Of a stretch of 64,000 bases of DNA, positions 43,894-51,398 are shown one piece after another (within the stretch, counting starts at the first letter, position 1; the number at the start of each line of letters is the position of its first letter). The notes below the pieces were generated by a model. That model had not been told where the DNA came from. It did not search any database and worked only from the letters and a program-made list of their open reading frames with translations. The position numbers were made by a program, and so were the translations under genes. This DNA is from Novosphingobium sp. MD-1 (GTDB lineage: Bacteria > Pseudomonadota > Alphaproteobacteria > Sphingomonadales > Sphingomonadaceae). The DNA is taken from assembly GCF_001014975.1 (NCBI RefSeq), contig NZ_BBXA01000021.1, positions 1 to 64,000 on the forward strand, given 5' to 3'.

Positions 43894-43920
43894 GGCCGGA
43901 TGTTTTCCGGCCCCGTTTTT
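43894..43920 (+). terminator. rho-independent terminator of the GNAT-like gene
   Basis: GGCCGG, ATGTTTT and CCGGCC form the stem-loop, followed by CCG and five T. It ends the plus-strand transcript 50 nt after the stop codon, which means the next hairpin (43959-43991) is not needed for this gene. Confidence 0.7.
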
Positions 43921-43954
43921 CCGATCCGGGACCGGCTCTGACAATGTCATCAAG

Positions 43955-44043
43955 GAAAAAGGCTCTCGCCGGGGGTACCGGCGAGAGCCTTCAGGGATCG
44001 TGTCACGGCCGCTTGGACGGGAGGGGGGTCTCGGCAGTGACAA
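43955..44043 (-). ncRNA. candidate stress-response small RNA divergent from phyR
   Basis: On the minus strand an EcfG-like promoter (44074-44050) would start transcription near 44043. The transcript would run about 90 nt to a perfect 12-bp hairpin and a U5 tract. No open reading frame lies in it. A C-rich segment (44029-44016 on the minus strand, containing CCCCCCTCCC) is single-stranded in a simple reading and could pair with G-rich ribosome binding sites, including the GGGAGG just before nepR (47018-47023). Existence and ends are inferred; no homologue can be named. Confidence 0.5.
43959..43991 (-). terminator. strong hairpin with U-tract on the minus strand
   Basis: The stem is 12 bp without mismatch (AAGGCTCTCGCC with GGCGAGAGCCTT, 9-nt loop). 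On the minus strand it runs into TTTTT; on the plus strand it is followed by TCAGGG. There is no minus-strand protein gene between it and phyR, so it most simply ends the candidate small RNA. Confidence 0.65.
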
Positions 44044-44049
44044 ATGCTA

Positions 44050-44074
44050 AATGCGCGACCGGACGGCCGGTTCC
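44050..44074 (-). promoter_or_regulatory. near-consensus EcfG promoter for the candidate small RNA
   Basis: Reading the minus strand: GGAAC (44074-44070), a 16-nt spacer, CATT (44053-44050). This differs from the EcfG consensus GGAAC-N16/17-CGTT at one position. The phyR promoter lies back to back, with 74 bp between the two -35 elements. Confidence 0.5.
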
Positions 44075-44148
44075 CGGCCATGGAAAAATATTTCCGACTG
44101 TTTTGATCCATAATAGTCCGCGCCAGGAAACCATGTTCGATGCCGGCG

Positions 44149-44174
44149 GGAACCAGATGCGTGGCACGCGCGTT
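44149..44174 (+). promoter_or_regulatory. EcfG-type promoter of phyR
   Basis: GGAAC (44149-44153), a 17-nt spacer and CGTT (44171-44174) match the alphaproteobacterial general stress sigma factor consensus fully. It lies 36 bp before the phyR start and implies positive autoregulation. Confidence 0.8.
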
Positions 44175-44210
44175 TAGGGGCGATATCCGATCGATCGGGA
44201 AAGGATTTGC

Positions 44211-45011
44211 ATGTCATTGGGTGCCAAGGTTGCCACCAATCTTCCCTATTTGCGCCGGTACGCGCGCGCGCTGACGGGCAGCCAGTCCACCGGCGACGCC
44301 TTCGTGCGCGCCACGCTGGAAGCGGCGCTGGCCGATGGCGAATTGCGCGCGCTGATCGGCGAAGGCCGACCGCAGCTGTACCATGCGTTTCACCGCGTGT
44401 GGTCAAGCGGCTTCGTGGACATCGGCGAACGTGCGGGCAGCGGCGTGGCGGGGGTGCATGAAGCGGCCGTGCAGGAACGCCTTGCCGCGATCACGCCGTT
44501 GAACCGCCAGGCGCTGCTCCTGACCACGCTGGAGGATTTCTCCACGCCGGAAGCCGCCATGATCATGGGTGTCGACGAAGCCGCGATCGAGGACTTCGTG
44601 CGCGAAGCGGTGGCAGAGATCGATCTGGAATCGGCGACGTCGGTCCTGATCATCGAGGATGAGCCGCTGATCTCCATGCAGCTTGAAGACCTGGTGCGGT
44701 CGCTGGGGCACGATGTCTGCGGCATGGCGGCCACGCGCACGCAGGCGCGCGCGATCGTGGCGGACCACACGCCGGGCCTGGTTCTGGCCGATATCCAGCT
44801 GGCCGACGGCAGCTCGGGGCTGGACGCGGTGGACGACATCCTCGCCATCGCCGACGTGCCGGTGATCTTCATTACCGCCTATCCCGAACGTCTGCTGACG
44901 GGGGACCGGCCCGAGCCGACCTACCTGGTGACCAAGCCGTTCCAGGAAGCGACGGTGCGCGCGGCGATCAGCCAGGCGCTGTTCTTCGGATCAAGCCAAC
45001 CGCTGGTCTGA
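44211..45011 (+). CDS. phyR: PhyR, general stress response anti-anti-sigma regulator
   Basis: PhyR releases the sigma factor EcfG by binding its anti-sigma NepR when phosphorylated. The 266-residue protein has a sigma-like N-terminal part: a sigma2-like segment (residues about 1-60, NLPYLRRYARALTGSQSTGD) and a sigma4-like segment (about 80-135, LLLTTLEDFSTPEAAMIMGV). A C-terminal receiver domain (about 144-262) has Glu149/Asp150, phospho-acceptor Asp194 in LVLADIQLADG, Thr222 in VIFITAYPER and Lys242. The ATG has AAAGGA at 6 nt. It is transcribed from an EcfG-type promoter and faces the kinase gene. Confidence 0.96.
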   Translation: MSLGAKVATNLPYLRRYARALTGSQSTGDAFVRATLEAALADGELRALIGEGRPQLYHAFHRVWSSGFVDIGERAGSGVAGVHEAAVQERLAAITPLNRQALLLTTLEDFSTPEAAMIMGVDEAAIEDFVREAVAEIDLESATSVLIIEDEPLISMQLEDLVRSLGHDVCGMAATRTQARAIVADHTPGLVLADIQLADGSSGLDAVDDILAIADVPVIFITAYPERLLTGDRPEPTYLVTKPFQEATVRAAISQALFFGSSQPLV

Positions 45012-45092
45012 GGCCGCGCTAAAGCGATGGAGGCCCGTTTCCGCAAGGAGGCGGGCCTGCCTTGTAGCGGGCGCCTGCAATGGGTCCCGGTC

Positions 45093-46736
45093 CTAGGCCT
45101 TGCTCTCGCGGATCGCGAAATCGCCGCGACGGCGCACCGGCACGGTCAGCGTGCAGGACACCCCCTCCGGATCGAAGCGCAGATCGACCGGATTGCGCAG
45201 TTCGTGCGCGACGATCTTCTCGATCAGATCGGTGCCGAAGCCGCGTTCGCGGCGCCCGGACACCGAAACCGCCGGGCCGCCGCGCTCCTGCCATTCGATC
45301 CGGGCCAGATTGTCCGCGACCATCGCCCAGCGCACCGACACCTGCCCATCCTCCACGCTTAGCGCACCATACTTGGCGGCATTGGTCGCCAGTTCGTGAA
45401 TGGCAAGGCCGAGCGAAAGCGCGTCGTTCGGGGCAAGATCCACGTCCGGCCCGTCCAGAACAAGGTGGCGTTCCGCATCCTGCGCGTAAGGCGCCATTTC
45501 GGCCTTCACGATCGCGCGGATCGGCGTTGCGCCCCATTCGGACTGGGTGAGCAGGTCGTGCGTGGCGGACAGCGCGCGAATGCGTCCCTCAAGGCTGTCC
45601 GCGAAGCTGTCGAGGCTGGTCGCGCGCCGGCGTGTCAGCGCGATGATCGACAGCACGTTGGCCAGCGTGTTCTTGACCCGGTGGTTCAGTTCGCGCGTCA
45701 GCGAGTTGCGGATCGAGGCCTGCTGCTCGAACCAGGCCAGCGCCTCGCGGTCTTCGGAAGCCTGATGCGTCAGCACGCGCGCGAGGACCAGCAGCAGGGT
45801 GGCCACCAGCAACCCGAACAGCAAGGTCATTACCGACATGCCGCTGAGCATGGCCGAAGCCGGCGCTTCCACTTCCAGCACCCAGCGCCGGCCGGCGAGA
45901 TCGATCGCGCGGCGGGCGACAAGGCCCGAACGGCTGGCCAGCGGCACTTCCGCCAGCAGGTTGGCCGGGGCGACGGCCTGATCGTAGAGGCGAATGCCCG
46001 CCGGTTCCATGCTGACCGTGTCGATCGAGGCTTCCAGGAACTGGCGGGCGTTGAACGGACTATAGACGAACCCGCGCAGGTTCTGTTCGACCCGCGTTCC
46101 GCCCAGGCCATAGACCGGCATGTAGATGAGAAATCCGGGAGAACCGCCGCCGGGGCCTTCCTGTTGCAGCACGACCTTGCCCGTCGCGGTGGGGCGGCCC
46201 AGGCGTTCCGCGGTCTGCATCGCGCTGCGACGGACGGGCTCGGAATGCATGTCGAAGCCGATCGCGCGGCGGTTCCGCTCGCTGTCCGGCTGGAGATACA
46301 TGATCGGCACCACGAAGCGTGCGCTTGCCGCCGGACGGGGACGGATGGCAAAGGCGGGATCACCGTTGCGGCGGATCACATCCTCCACCGTGGGGATATC
46401 CTGCCGGTTCACTTTCATGGCCCAGCCGATGCCGTCGGAACCGGCATAGGTGCCGTTGAGATGCAACTGGCCAATGAACGTCTGGAACAGCGGCGCTTCG
46501 ACCACGCGCTGCGTCGCGAACAGCGCGGCGCCCGACCGCAGATAGGCGGAACTGGCATTGGCGCGCCGTTCGAGGCCGGACGCCACGGACTGCGCGATCT
46601 GGCCGAGTTGCGCGGTTTCACGCTGCCGTTCGGCGCGCTCGATCGCATAGACGCTGACGCCGGTGATCGCCATCGTCAGCACGAAAATCCCCACCGGCAC
46701 GGCCCGGGGAAACCGGGCATACCAGCGTGACTTCAT
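45093..46736 (-). CDS. CHASE-domain HWE/HisKA_2 sensor histidine kinase
   Basis: A 547-residue kinase that probably phosphorylates PhyR, judging by position and type. The layout is a first membrane helix (VPVGIFVLTMAITGVSVYAI), a periplasmic CHASE domain (about residues 60-290, GIGWAMKVNRQDIP, FLIYMPVYGLGG), a second membrane helix (VMTLLFGLLVATLLLVLARV), a HisKA_2/HWE dimerisation domain with the phospho-His in RELNHRVKNTLANVLS (His352), and an HATPase domain (LGLAIHELATNAAKYGAL, GFGTDLIEKIV). A GTG at 46763 is an alternative start. CHASE domains sense small extracellular ligands; the ligand is unknown. Confidence 0.93.
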   Translation of the reverse strand: MKSRWYARFPRAVPVGIFVLTMAITGVSVYAIERAERQRETAQLGQIAQSVASGLERRANASSAYLRSGAALFATQRVVEAPLFQTFIGQLHLNGTYAGSDGIGWAMKVNRQDIPTVEDVIRRNGDPAFAIRPRPAASARFVVPIMYLQPDSERNRRAIGFDMHSEPVRRSAMQTAERLGRPTATGKVVLQQEGPGGGSPGFLIYMPVYGLGGTRVEQNLRGFVYSPFNARQFLEASIDTVSMEPAGIRLYDQAVAPANLLAEVPLASRSGLVARRAIDLAGRRWVLEVEAPASAMLSGMSVMTLLFGLLVATLLLVLARVLTHQASEDREALAWFEQQASIRNSLTRELNHRVKNTLANVLSIIALTRRRATSLDSFADSLEGRIRALSATHDLLTQSEWGATPIRAIVKAEMAPYAQDAERHLVLDGPDVDLAPNDALSLGLAIHELATNAAKYGALSVEDGQVSVRWAMVADNLARIEWQERGGPAVSVSGRRERGFGTDLIEKIVAHELRNPVDLRFDPEGVSCTLTVPVRRRGDFAIRESKA

Positions 46737-46887
46737 GGTCCTGCGCGACAGGCGTGTCTCCACCCGCTTGTTATCCTTGCTTGCGGCTGATCACCGTCGA
46801 TGATCGTGCCAGACTACCATGCCAAACGTTTATGGCCGGCGCACGGGTCCATGTCTTGCCCGATCGGGCGTTCCCGGCAATTTCGGG

Positions 46888-46912
46888 GGAACTTCCCGCC
46901 GCCGGTTTCGTT
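46888..46912 (+). promoter_or_regulatory. EcfG-type promoter of nepR-ecfG
   Basis: GGAAC (46888-46892), a 16-nt spacer and CGTT (46909-46912) match the consensus fully. The leader to nepR is about 135 nt and contains a G-rich ribosome-binding-site-like tract (47014-47023). The rest of the approximately 320 bp between the kinase and nepR shows no further gene. Confidence 0.8.
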
Positions 46913-47054
46913 CCACAATCAAACGTCCCGTCATGATCGCTGGCTTGCCGGCTCCGTGGCGGGCTAATGCCCACATCGCCGCGTTGCGGATCCTTTTTGC
47001 CATGATCCTCAAAGGGGGGGAGGCTCGCAAGAACGAATGCCGAAAGAGAAACCC

Positions 47055-47213
47055 ATGAAGTCCCTCGAAGCGCCTCATCGGCCCGGTGCGAAGTCCACGA
47101 AGCCCGAATGGGCCGAAGGATTGAAGCGTCTTTACGATTCCGTCGTGGAGGAACCGTTGCCCGACAGCTTCGCGCGCCTGCTTGACCAGCTCGATGACGA
47201 CCAGCATGGCTGA
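47055..47213 (+). CDS. nepR: NepR anti-sigma factor
   Basis: NepR holds EcfG inactive until phosphorylated PhyR takes it away. The 52-residue protein starts MKSLEAPHRPGAKSTKPEWA and carries the family's core, EWAEGLKRLYDSVVEEPLPD followed by SFARLLDQLDD. The two amphipathic helices wrap around either the sigma factor or PhyR. The start at 47055 has AAGAG at 6 nt; an in-frame ATG at 47037 adds six residues and is preceded by GGGAGG at 13 nt. The stop overlaps the ecfG start by 8 nt, so the anti-sigma and sigma factors are translationally coupled. Confidence 0.93.
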   Translation: MKSLEAPHRPGAKSTKPEWAEGLKRLYDSVVEEPLPDSFARLLDQLDDDQHG

Positions 47214-47859
47214 GCCCGCCCGGATCCCGGAGAGCGGCCGGCGTGAACGCGTGACGAACGGAGACGACGCCCCCCGAAAGGACGCGACCTCTTCCAACGC
47301 CGCGTCGTTCAAGCGCGAACTGACCGCTGTGATCCCCCACCTTCGCGCTTTCGCGCGGGGGCTGTGCGGACGCCCCGACCTTGCCGACGATCTCGTGCAG
47401 GAAACGCTGCTCAAGGCGTGGGCGGCGCAGGACCGGTTCGAGCCGGGCACCAGCATGCGCGCCTGGACCTTCGTGATCCTGCGCAACGCCTATCTCACCG
47501 ATATGCGCCGCAACCGCTTTCGCGCCGACTACGACGAAGTCGTGGCCGAGCGCATCCTCGTGGCCCCCGCCGGGCAGGAAGCGCCGCTCCACCTTTCGGA
47601 CATGCACCGGGCGCTGCTGACGCTGCCCCCGGAACGGCGCGAGGCGCTGCTGCTGGTGGGCGCTGGCGGCTTCAGTTACGAAGAAGCGGCGCAGATCTGT
47701 CAGTGCGCGGTGGGAACCATCAAGAGCCGCGTCGGACGCGCCCGCGCCGCGCTGGCGCAGATGATCGAAAGCGGGCAGTTGCCGCGCCGCAGCGGAAACG
47801 ATGTGGCCCATGATGCGATCATGGCGGAACTGGACGCATCGGTGCAGTCCGGCGCGTAA
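47206..47859 (+). CDS. ecfG: EcfG family general stress sigma factor
   Basis: This ECF15-type sigma factor directs the alphaproteobacterial general stress regulon. The 217-residue protein has an N-terminal extension of about 35 residues, region 2 (IPHLRAFARGLCGRPDLADD, LVQETLLKAWAAQDRF, AWTFVILRNAYLTDMRRNRF) and region 4 (ALLTLPPERREALLLVGAGG, FSYEEAAQICQCAVGTIKSR). The ATG at 47206 is chosen because it overlaps the nepR stop; ATG 47194 and a downstream GTG at 47251 are alternatives. No phyR-like linkage problem arises: phyR, kinase, nepR and ecfG lie within 3.7 kb. Confidence 0.95.
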   Translation: MAEPARIPESGRRERVTNGDDAPRKDATSSNAASFKRELTAVIPHLRAFARGLCGRPDLADDLVQETLLKAWAAQDRFEPGTSMRAWTFVILRNAYLTDMRRNRFRADYDEVVAERILVAPAGQEAPLHLSDMHRALLTLPPERREALLLVGAGGFSYEEAAQICQCAVGTIKSRVGRARAALAQMIESGQLPRRSGNDVAHDAIMAELDASVQSGA

Positions 47860-47996
47860 GCGTGACCGCGCCCGGCGGCAGCGCCGTGCGGGCAGGATAG
47901 ATCACGGGATCGACCCCATGGTCGACCATCGCGGGGCTTGAACCGGCGCGGCACCCTTGCGTAGGGTGACAGCGATCCTATCCGAAAGCGCGTGCC

Positions 47997-49193
47997 GTGC
48001 CGCAGCCTGAAGACCGACCCGCCACCGTTCCCGCAGCAGGCGCCGATGCGGCTGCCGATCCACAGGCGCGCCTGCAATCGGCAATCCTGCTGCTGCTGGG
48101 CGCCGGGCTGTTCCTGGCGCTGCCCTTCGTACTGTCGATCGGATCGGTGGTATTCCTGCCGCCGGTAACGGCGATGATCTTCACCATCGTGCTCTCGCCG
48201 CTGGCGGATCGCCTGGTCCGGCTGGGCCTGCCCAACATGCTCGCCTCGTTTGTGGCGATCGTCACCATGATCGCGGTGATCGTCGCCGCGTTGACGCTGA
48301 TCCTGCAACCGGCCTTCGTCATGGTCGATCAGGTCCCGCAACTGGTGCGGCAGATCAGCCAGCGGTCGGCGGAACTGCGCGACAACTTCGCGTGGCTGGG
48401 CGATATCAACCGGCAACTGGGGCGCATCGCCGGCCATCCCGCGCGCGAGGTCGTGCTGGCCGGGCCATCGGTGATCGAACAGGTCGCATTCGCCACGCCC
48501 AGCGTGGTGCTGGAAACGCTGCTGACGCTGCTGATGGCCTTTTTCATGATCGAGGCGCGCATCCGCATGAAGCGGCGCCTGCTGCTTGACCGGCACAGCT
48601 TCGGCGCGTCGGTGCGGATGGCCAAGGTCATGCGTGACGTGCAGGACCGCGTGGCCTCGTACATGCTCACGGTGGCGCAGATCAACCTCGGGGTGGGGCT
48701 GATCGTGGCGGGCGGCGCCTGGGGCTATGGCCTCGCCGCGCCGATCATGTGGGGCGGCCTGGCCTTCGTGCTCAATTTCCTGCCCTACATCGGACCGCTG
48801 ACGATGATGGCGCTGCTGGCGCTGGTGGGTCTGGGCACCGCCTCCACCGTGGCGCTGGGGCTGCTGCCGATGCTGCTTTACCTGGGCCTGCACGCGATCG
48901 AATCGAATCTGATCACGCCCTCGATCCTGGGCGCGCGCTTCACCGTCAATCCGGTCTCGATCCTGCTGGCGATCAGCTATTTCACGTGGATCTGGGGCGT
49001 GCTGGGCGCGTTGCTGTCGGTCCCCATCCTGCTGACCATTTCGGCGCTGCTGGAGCATCTTGGGCACCCCAACGTGGTGGGCTTCCTGTTCGGGGAACCG
49101 CTGTTCGAGCCGGGCATCGACACGGTGGAGCCGGAGGGGCCGATGCCATCGCTGGGGCACGCGTCTTACGAAACGGAACAGGGCCAGCCCTGA
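47997..49193 (+). CDS. AI-2E family transporter / PerM-like permease
   Basis: A 398-residue membrane protein with seven or eight hydrophobic segments (ILLLLGAGLFLALPFVLSIG, VVFLPPVTAMIFTIVLSPLA, FVLNFLPYIGPLTMMALLAL). The family motif NLITPSILGARFTVNPVSIL lies near residue 310, followed by ISYFTWIWGVLGALLSVPIL. Members of this family have been tied to AI-2 export or ion/proton antiport, and the substrate here is unknown. The start is a GTG at 47997 without a strong ribosome binding site. The gene follows ecfG by 137 bp, but I see no EcfG-type promoter before it. Confidence 0.87.
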   Translation: MPQPEDRPATVPAAGADAAADPQARLQSAILLLLGAGLFLALPFVLSIGSVVFLPPVTAMIFTIVLSPLADRLVRLGLPNMLASFVAIVTMIAVIVAALTLILQPAFVMVDQVPQLVRQISQRSAELRDNFAWLGDINRQLGRIAGHPAREVVLAGPSVIEQVAFATPSVVLETLLTLLMAFFMIEARIRMKRRLLLDRHSFGASVRMAKVMRDVQDRVASYMLTVAQINLGVGLIVAGGAWGYGLAAPIMWGGLAFVLNFLPYIGPLTMMALLALVGLGTASTVALGLLPMLLYLGLHAIESNLITPSILGARFTVNPVSILLAISYFTWIWGVLGALLSVPILLTISALLEHLGHPNVVGFLFGEPLFEPGIDTVEPEGPMPSLGHASYETEQGQP

Positions 49194-49222
49194 CGGGCCG
49201 GCCCTGCGCATGTCGTCAGCCT

Positions 49223-49250
49223 GTCACGTCCGGACTGTCACGTCCGGACT
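49223..49250. repeat. 14-bp tandem duplication
   Basis: Two perfect copies of tgtcacgtccggac lie in the gap between the convergent AI-2E-type permease and sodB genes. Each unit contains the palindrome GTCCGGAC, so the pair can also form a hairpin and may serve as a weak terminator. Confidence 0.7.
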
Positions 49251-49257
49251 GGAGCGA

Positions 49258-49872
49258 TCAGGCCGGATAGGTCCAGAGCGCGCCACGACCGAAGTTCTCG
49301 GCGGCGAATTCCCAGTTCAGGTGATTGTCGATCACGTCCTTGAGGTAGTTCGGGCGCACGTTCTTGTGGTCGAGGTAATAGGCGTGTTCCCACAGGTCGA
49401 TCACCAGCAGCGGATTGCCGCTGAGCGTGGTGTAAGTGGCGGCATCATGGGTCTGTTCGACCGAGAGCTTGCCGTTCTTTTCGACCAGCCACACCCAGCC
49501 CGACGCGAAGTGCGCGGTGCCCTGCGCGGCGAGTTCCTGCTTCAGCGCGTCGAACGAGCCGAACGAACTTTCGATGGCGGCGGCAAGATCGCCGGTCGGC
49601 GCGGCCGACGTCGGGGCGAGGCTGAACCAGTAGAAGCCGTGGTTCCAGGTCTGCGCCGAATTGTTGAACAGGCCCTTGTCGCCCTTGGCCTCGGCGGCGG
49701 CGACGATGTCTTCCAGCGGCTTGTCGGCCAGGTCGCCACCCTCGATCGCGGTGTTGGTGCGATCGACATAGGTGCGGTGATGCTTGCCATGGTGCGTCTG
49801 CACGGTGGTCGCGGAAATGGCCGGGGCCAGCGCGTCTTCGGCATAGGGCAGGGTAATCAGGGAAATGGCCAT
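49258..49872 (-). CDS. sodB: superoxide dismutase, Fe type
   Basis: SOD converts superoxide to oxygen and hydrogen peroxide. The 204-residue cytoplasmic enzyme has the Fe/Mn-SOD marks: LPYAEDALAPAISATTVQTH (first His ligand region), HHGKHHRTYV, FNNSAQTWNHGFYWFSL (second His), and the DLWEHAYYLDH motif with Asp and His ligands. SGWVWLVEKNGKLSV and NNSAQ-WNH features favour the Fe form, although metal preference is not certain from sequence. No signal peptide is present. An inverted repeat lies upstream at 49911-49941. Confidence 0.94.
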   Translation of the reverse strand: MAISLITLPYAEDALAPAISATTVQTHHGKHHRTYVDRTNTAIEGGDLADKPLEDIVAAAEAKGDKGLFNNSAQTWNHGFYWFSLAPTSAAPTGDLAAAIESSFGSFDALKQELAAQGTAHFASGWVWLVEKNGKLSVEQTHDAATYTTLSGNPLLVIDLWEHAYYLDHKNVRPNYLKDVIDNHLNWEFAAENFGRGALWTYPA

Positions 49873-49910
49873 GGTCGCTCCAGATCGATCGTGGGGAGAA
49901 AACGGTTCGT

Positions 49911-49941
49911 GCAACCAACGCCCGGGAAGACGTTTGGTTGC
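49911..49941. promoter_or_regulatory. inverted repeat upstream of sodB
   Basis: GCAACCAA (49911-49918) and TTGGTTGC (49934-49941) are perfect 8-bp arms around 15 nt. It lies 38 bp before the sodB start, in the gap shared with the 3' end of the symporter gene, and may be an operator or a leader stem. Confidence 0.4.
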
Positions 49942-50009
49942 CCGCCGCCTATGGCATTCGCGCCGATTTTCCAGCGATTTTTTCTAATCAGCGATGGTGC
50001 GTTTGCCGA

Positions 50010-51314
50010 TTACCGTGGCTCCTCGTCTCCCCCTGTTCCCGCTGCGCGATCGATCACGGCGGTGATCGCCACGTCCATCGTCACGTTGCCCAGCGTGCGC
50101 ATCAGATCGGGCAGCACTTCCACCGCCACCAGCAGCGCCAGCGGTTCGACCGGCACGCCCATGGCGATGGCGATCGGGCCGACCGAGGCCACAAAGCTGA
50201 TCGTGCCGGGCAGGCTGACCGAACTGAGCGAGACGAGGATCGCCATCGCCCAGCCCGAGACGATCAGGGCCGGGGCCAGTGGCACGCCATACCAGTGCGC
50301 GACATAGATCACGACGGCAAGGTTCATCGCCGGGCTGGTCGCGCGGAACAGCGCCACGGCCAGTGGCAGCACGAATTCGGCGGTGGTTTCGCGCAGGCCC
50401 AGCGTGCGGCAGGCGCCGAGCATCGCCGGCAGCGAGGCCAGCGAACTTTGCGTCGAAAGCCCCAGCGTCTGCGCGGGCAGGACGGCGCGGGCGAAGCCCA
50501 TCAACGGCTTGCGCGCGATCAGCGCCGCGATCGCGTATCCGGCCAGGAACACCACCGATCCCGTGAGCACCACGATCACCACGTAGTGCGCCAGCGCGCC
50601 GATCGCCGACGTCCCGCTTTTCGCCGCGACCGACAGGCTGAGCGCGAACACGCCCAGCGGCGCCAGCGCCAGCACCCAGCCGATCACCACCAGCATGGCG
50701 GAAGCAAGCCCGGCGAAGAACGTCGCCAGCATATCGCGCTGCGGCCGCGCGATGCGGGTGCTGGCCAGCGCGAACACCGCCATGAACAGGATCATCGGCA
50801 GCATCCGGTCGTTGGCGGCAGCATCGATGACGTTGGTCGGCACGATCGAGCGCAGGAATTCGCCGATTCCCGGCACGGCGCCTGTCACGGGCGCGCTGCC
50901 GGCAAGGCTGGTGCGCAGCGCCGACCCGGACCCGCCCGGGATCGGCAGCAGCGCCAGCAGCGCGGGCGTCACTACCATCGGCATCGCCGCGCTGAACGCC
51001 AGGAAGGCCAGGAACGCGCCCAGGCTGCGCCGCGCCATCGCCCCGGCCTGCGCCGTCGCCACCGTCTGCACGATGCCCGTGAACAGCAGCGCCGCCACCA
51101 GCGGCACGATCGTGGCCTTCAGCGCGCGCAGCCACAGGTCGCCCACCGGCTCCACCACGCCCAGCACGGCGGGCAGCGCCTGTGGCGCCGCGAAGGCCAA
51201 CGCCAGCCCGCCCAGCAGGCCCGCCGTCAGCGCGGCGAAAGTCCACAGGGCCGGCACTTGCGCGATCGGCGGCAAGGCGGAGGGCGATGACGGATCGTTA
51301 ATCGCTTGGTTCAT
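50010..51314 (-). CDS. dicarboxylate/amino acid:cation symporter (DAACS family)
   Basis: A 434-residue GltP/DctA-type transporter. The conserved elements are the first helices (ALWTFAALTAGLLGGLALAF), LRALKATIVPLVAALLFTGI, the serine-rich re-entrant loop AQTLGLSTQSSLASLPAMLG, and the second hairpin with SLPGTISFVASVGPIAIAMG. NVTMDVAITAVIDRAAG at the C-terminus is a mild variant of the usual NxxGDxxxT motif. It should import glutamate, aspartate or C4-dicarboxylates with Na+ or H+. It starts at ATG 51314, divergent from glmM across 84 bp. Confidence 0.9.
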   Translation of the reverse strand: MNQAINDPSSPSALPPIAQVPALWTFAALTAGLLGGLALAFAAPQALPAVLGVVEPVGDLWLRALKATIVPLVAALLFTGIVQTVATAQAGAMARRSLGAFLAFLAFSAAMPMVVTPALLALLPIPGGSGSALRTSLAGSAPVTGAVPGIGEFLRSIVPTNVIDAAANDRMLPMILFMAVFALASTRIARPQRDMLATFFAGLASAMLVVIGWVLALAPLGVFALSLSVAAKSGTSAIGALAHYVVIVVLTGSVVFLAGYAIAALIARKPLMGFARAVLPAQTLGLSTQSSLASLPAMLGACRTLGLRETTAEFVLPLAVALFRATSPAMNLAVVIYVAHWYGVPLAPALIVSGWAMAILVSLSSVSLPGTISFVASVGPIAIAMGVPVEPLALLVAVEVLPDLMRTLGNVTMDVAITAVIDRAAGTGGDEEPR

Positions 51315-51398
51315 GCGCTGGTGACATTTAATCGTGTAGGGCAAGAGCGCAATGCGCGGCGACCCGCCAGGGCGCGCGAACAGGGATAAAGGGTTTTC

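Noticed and set aside
49873..50009. EcfG promoter upstream of sodB
   Set aside because: No GGAAC-N16/17-CGTT pattern exists on the minus strand here.
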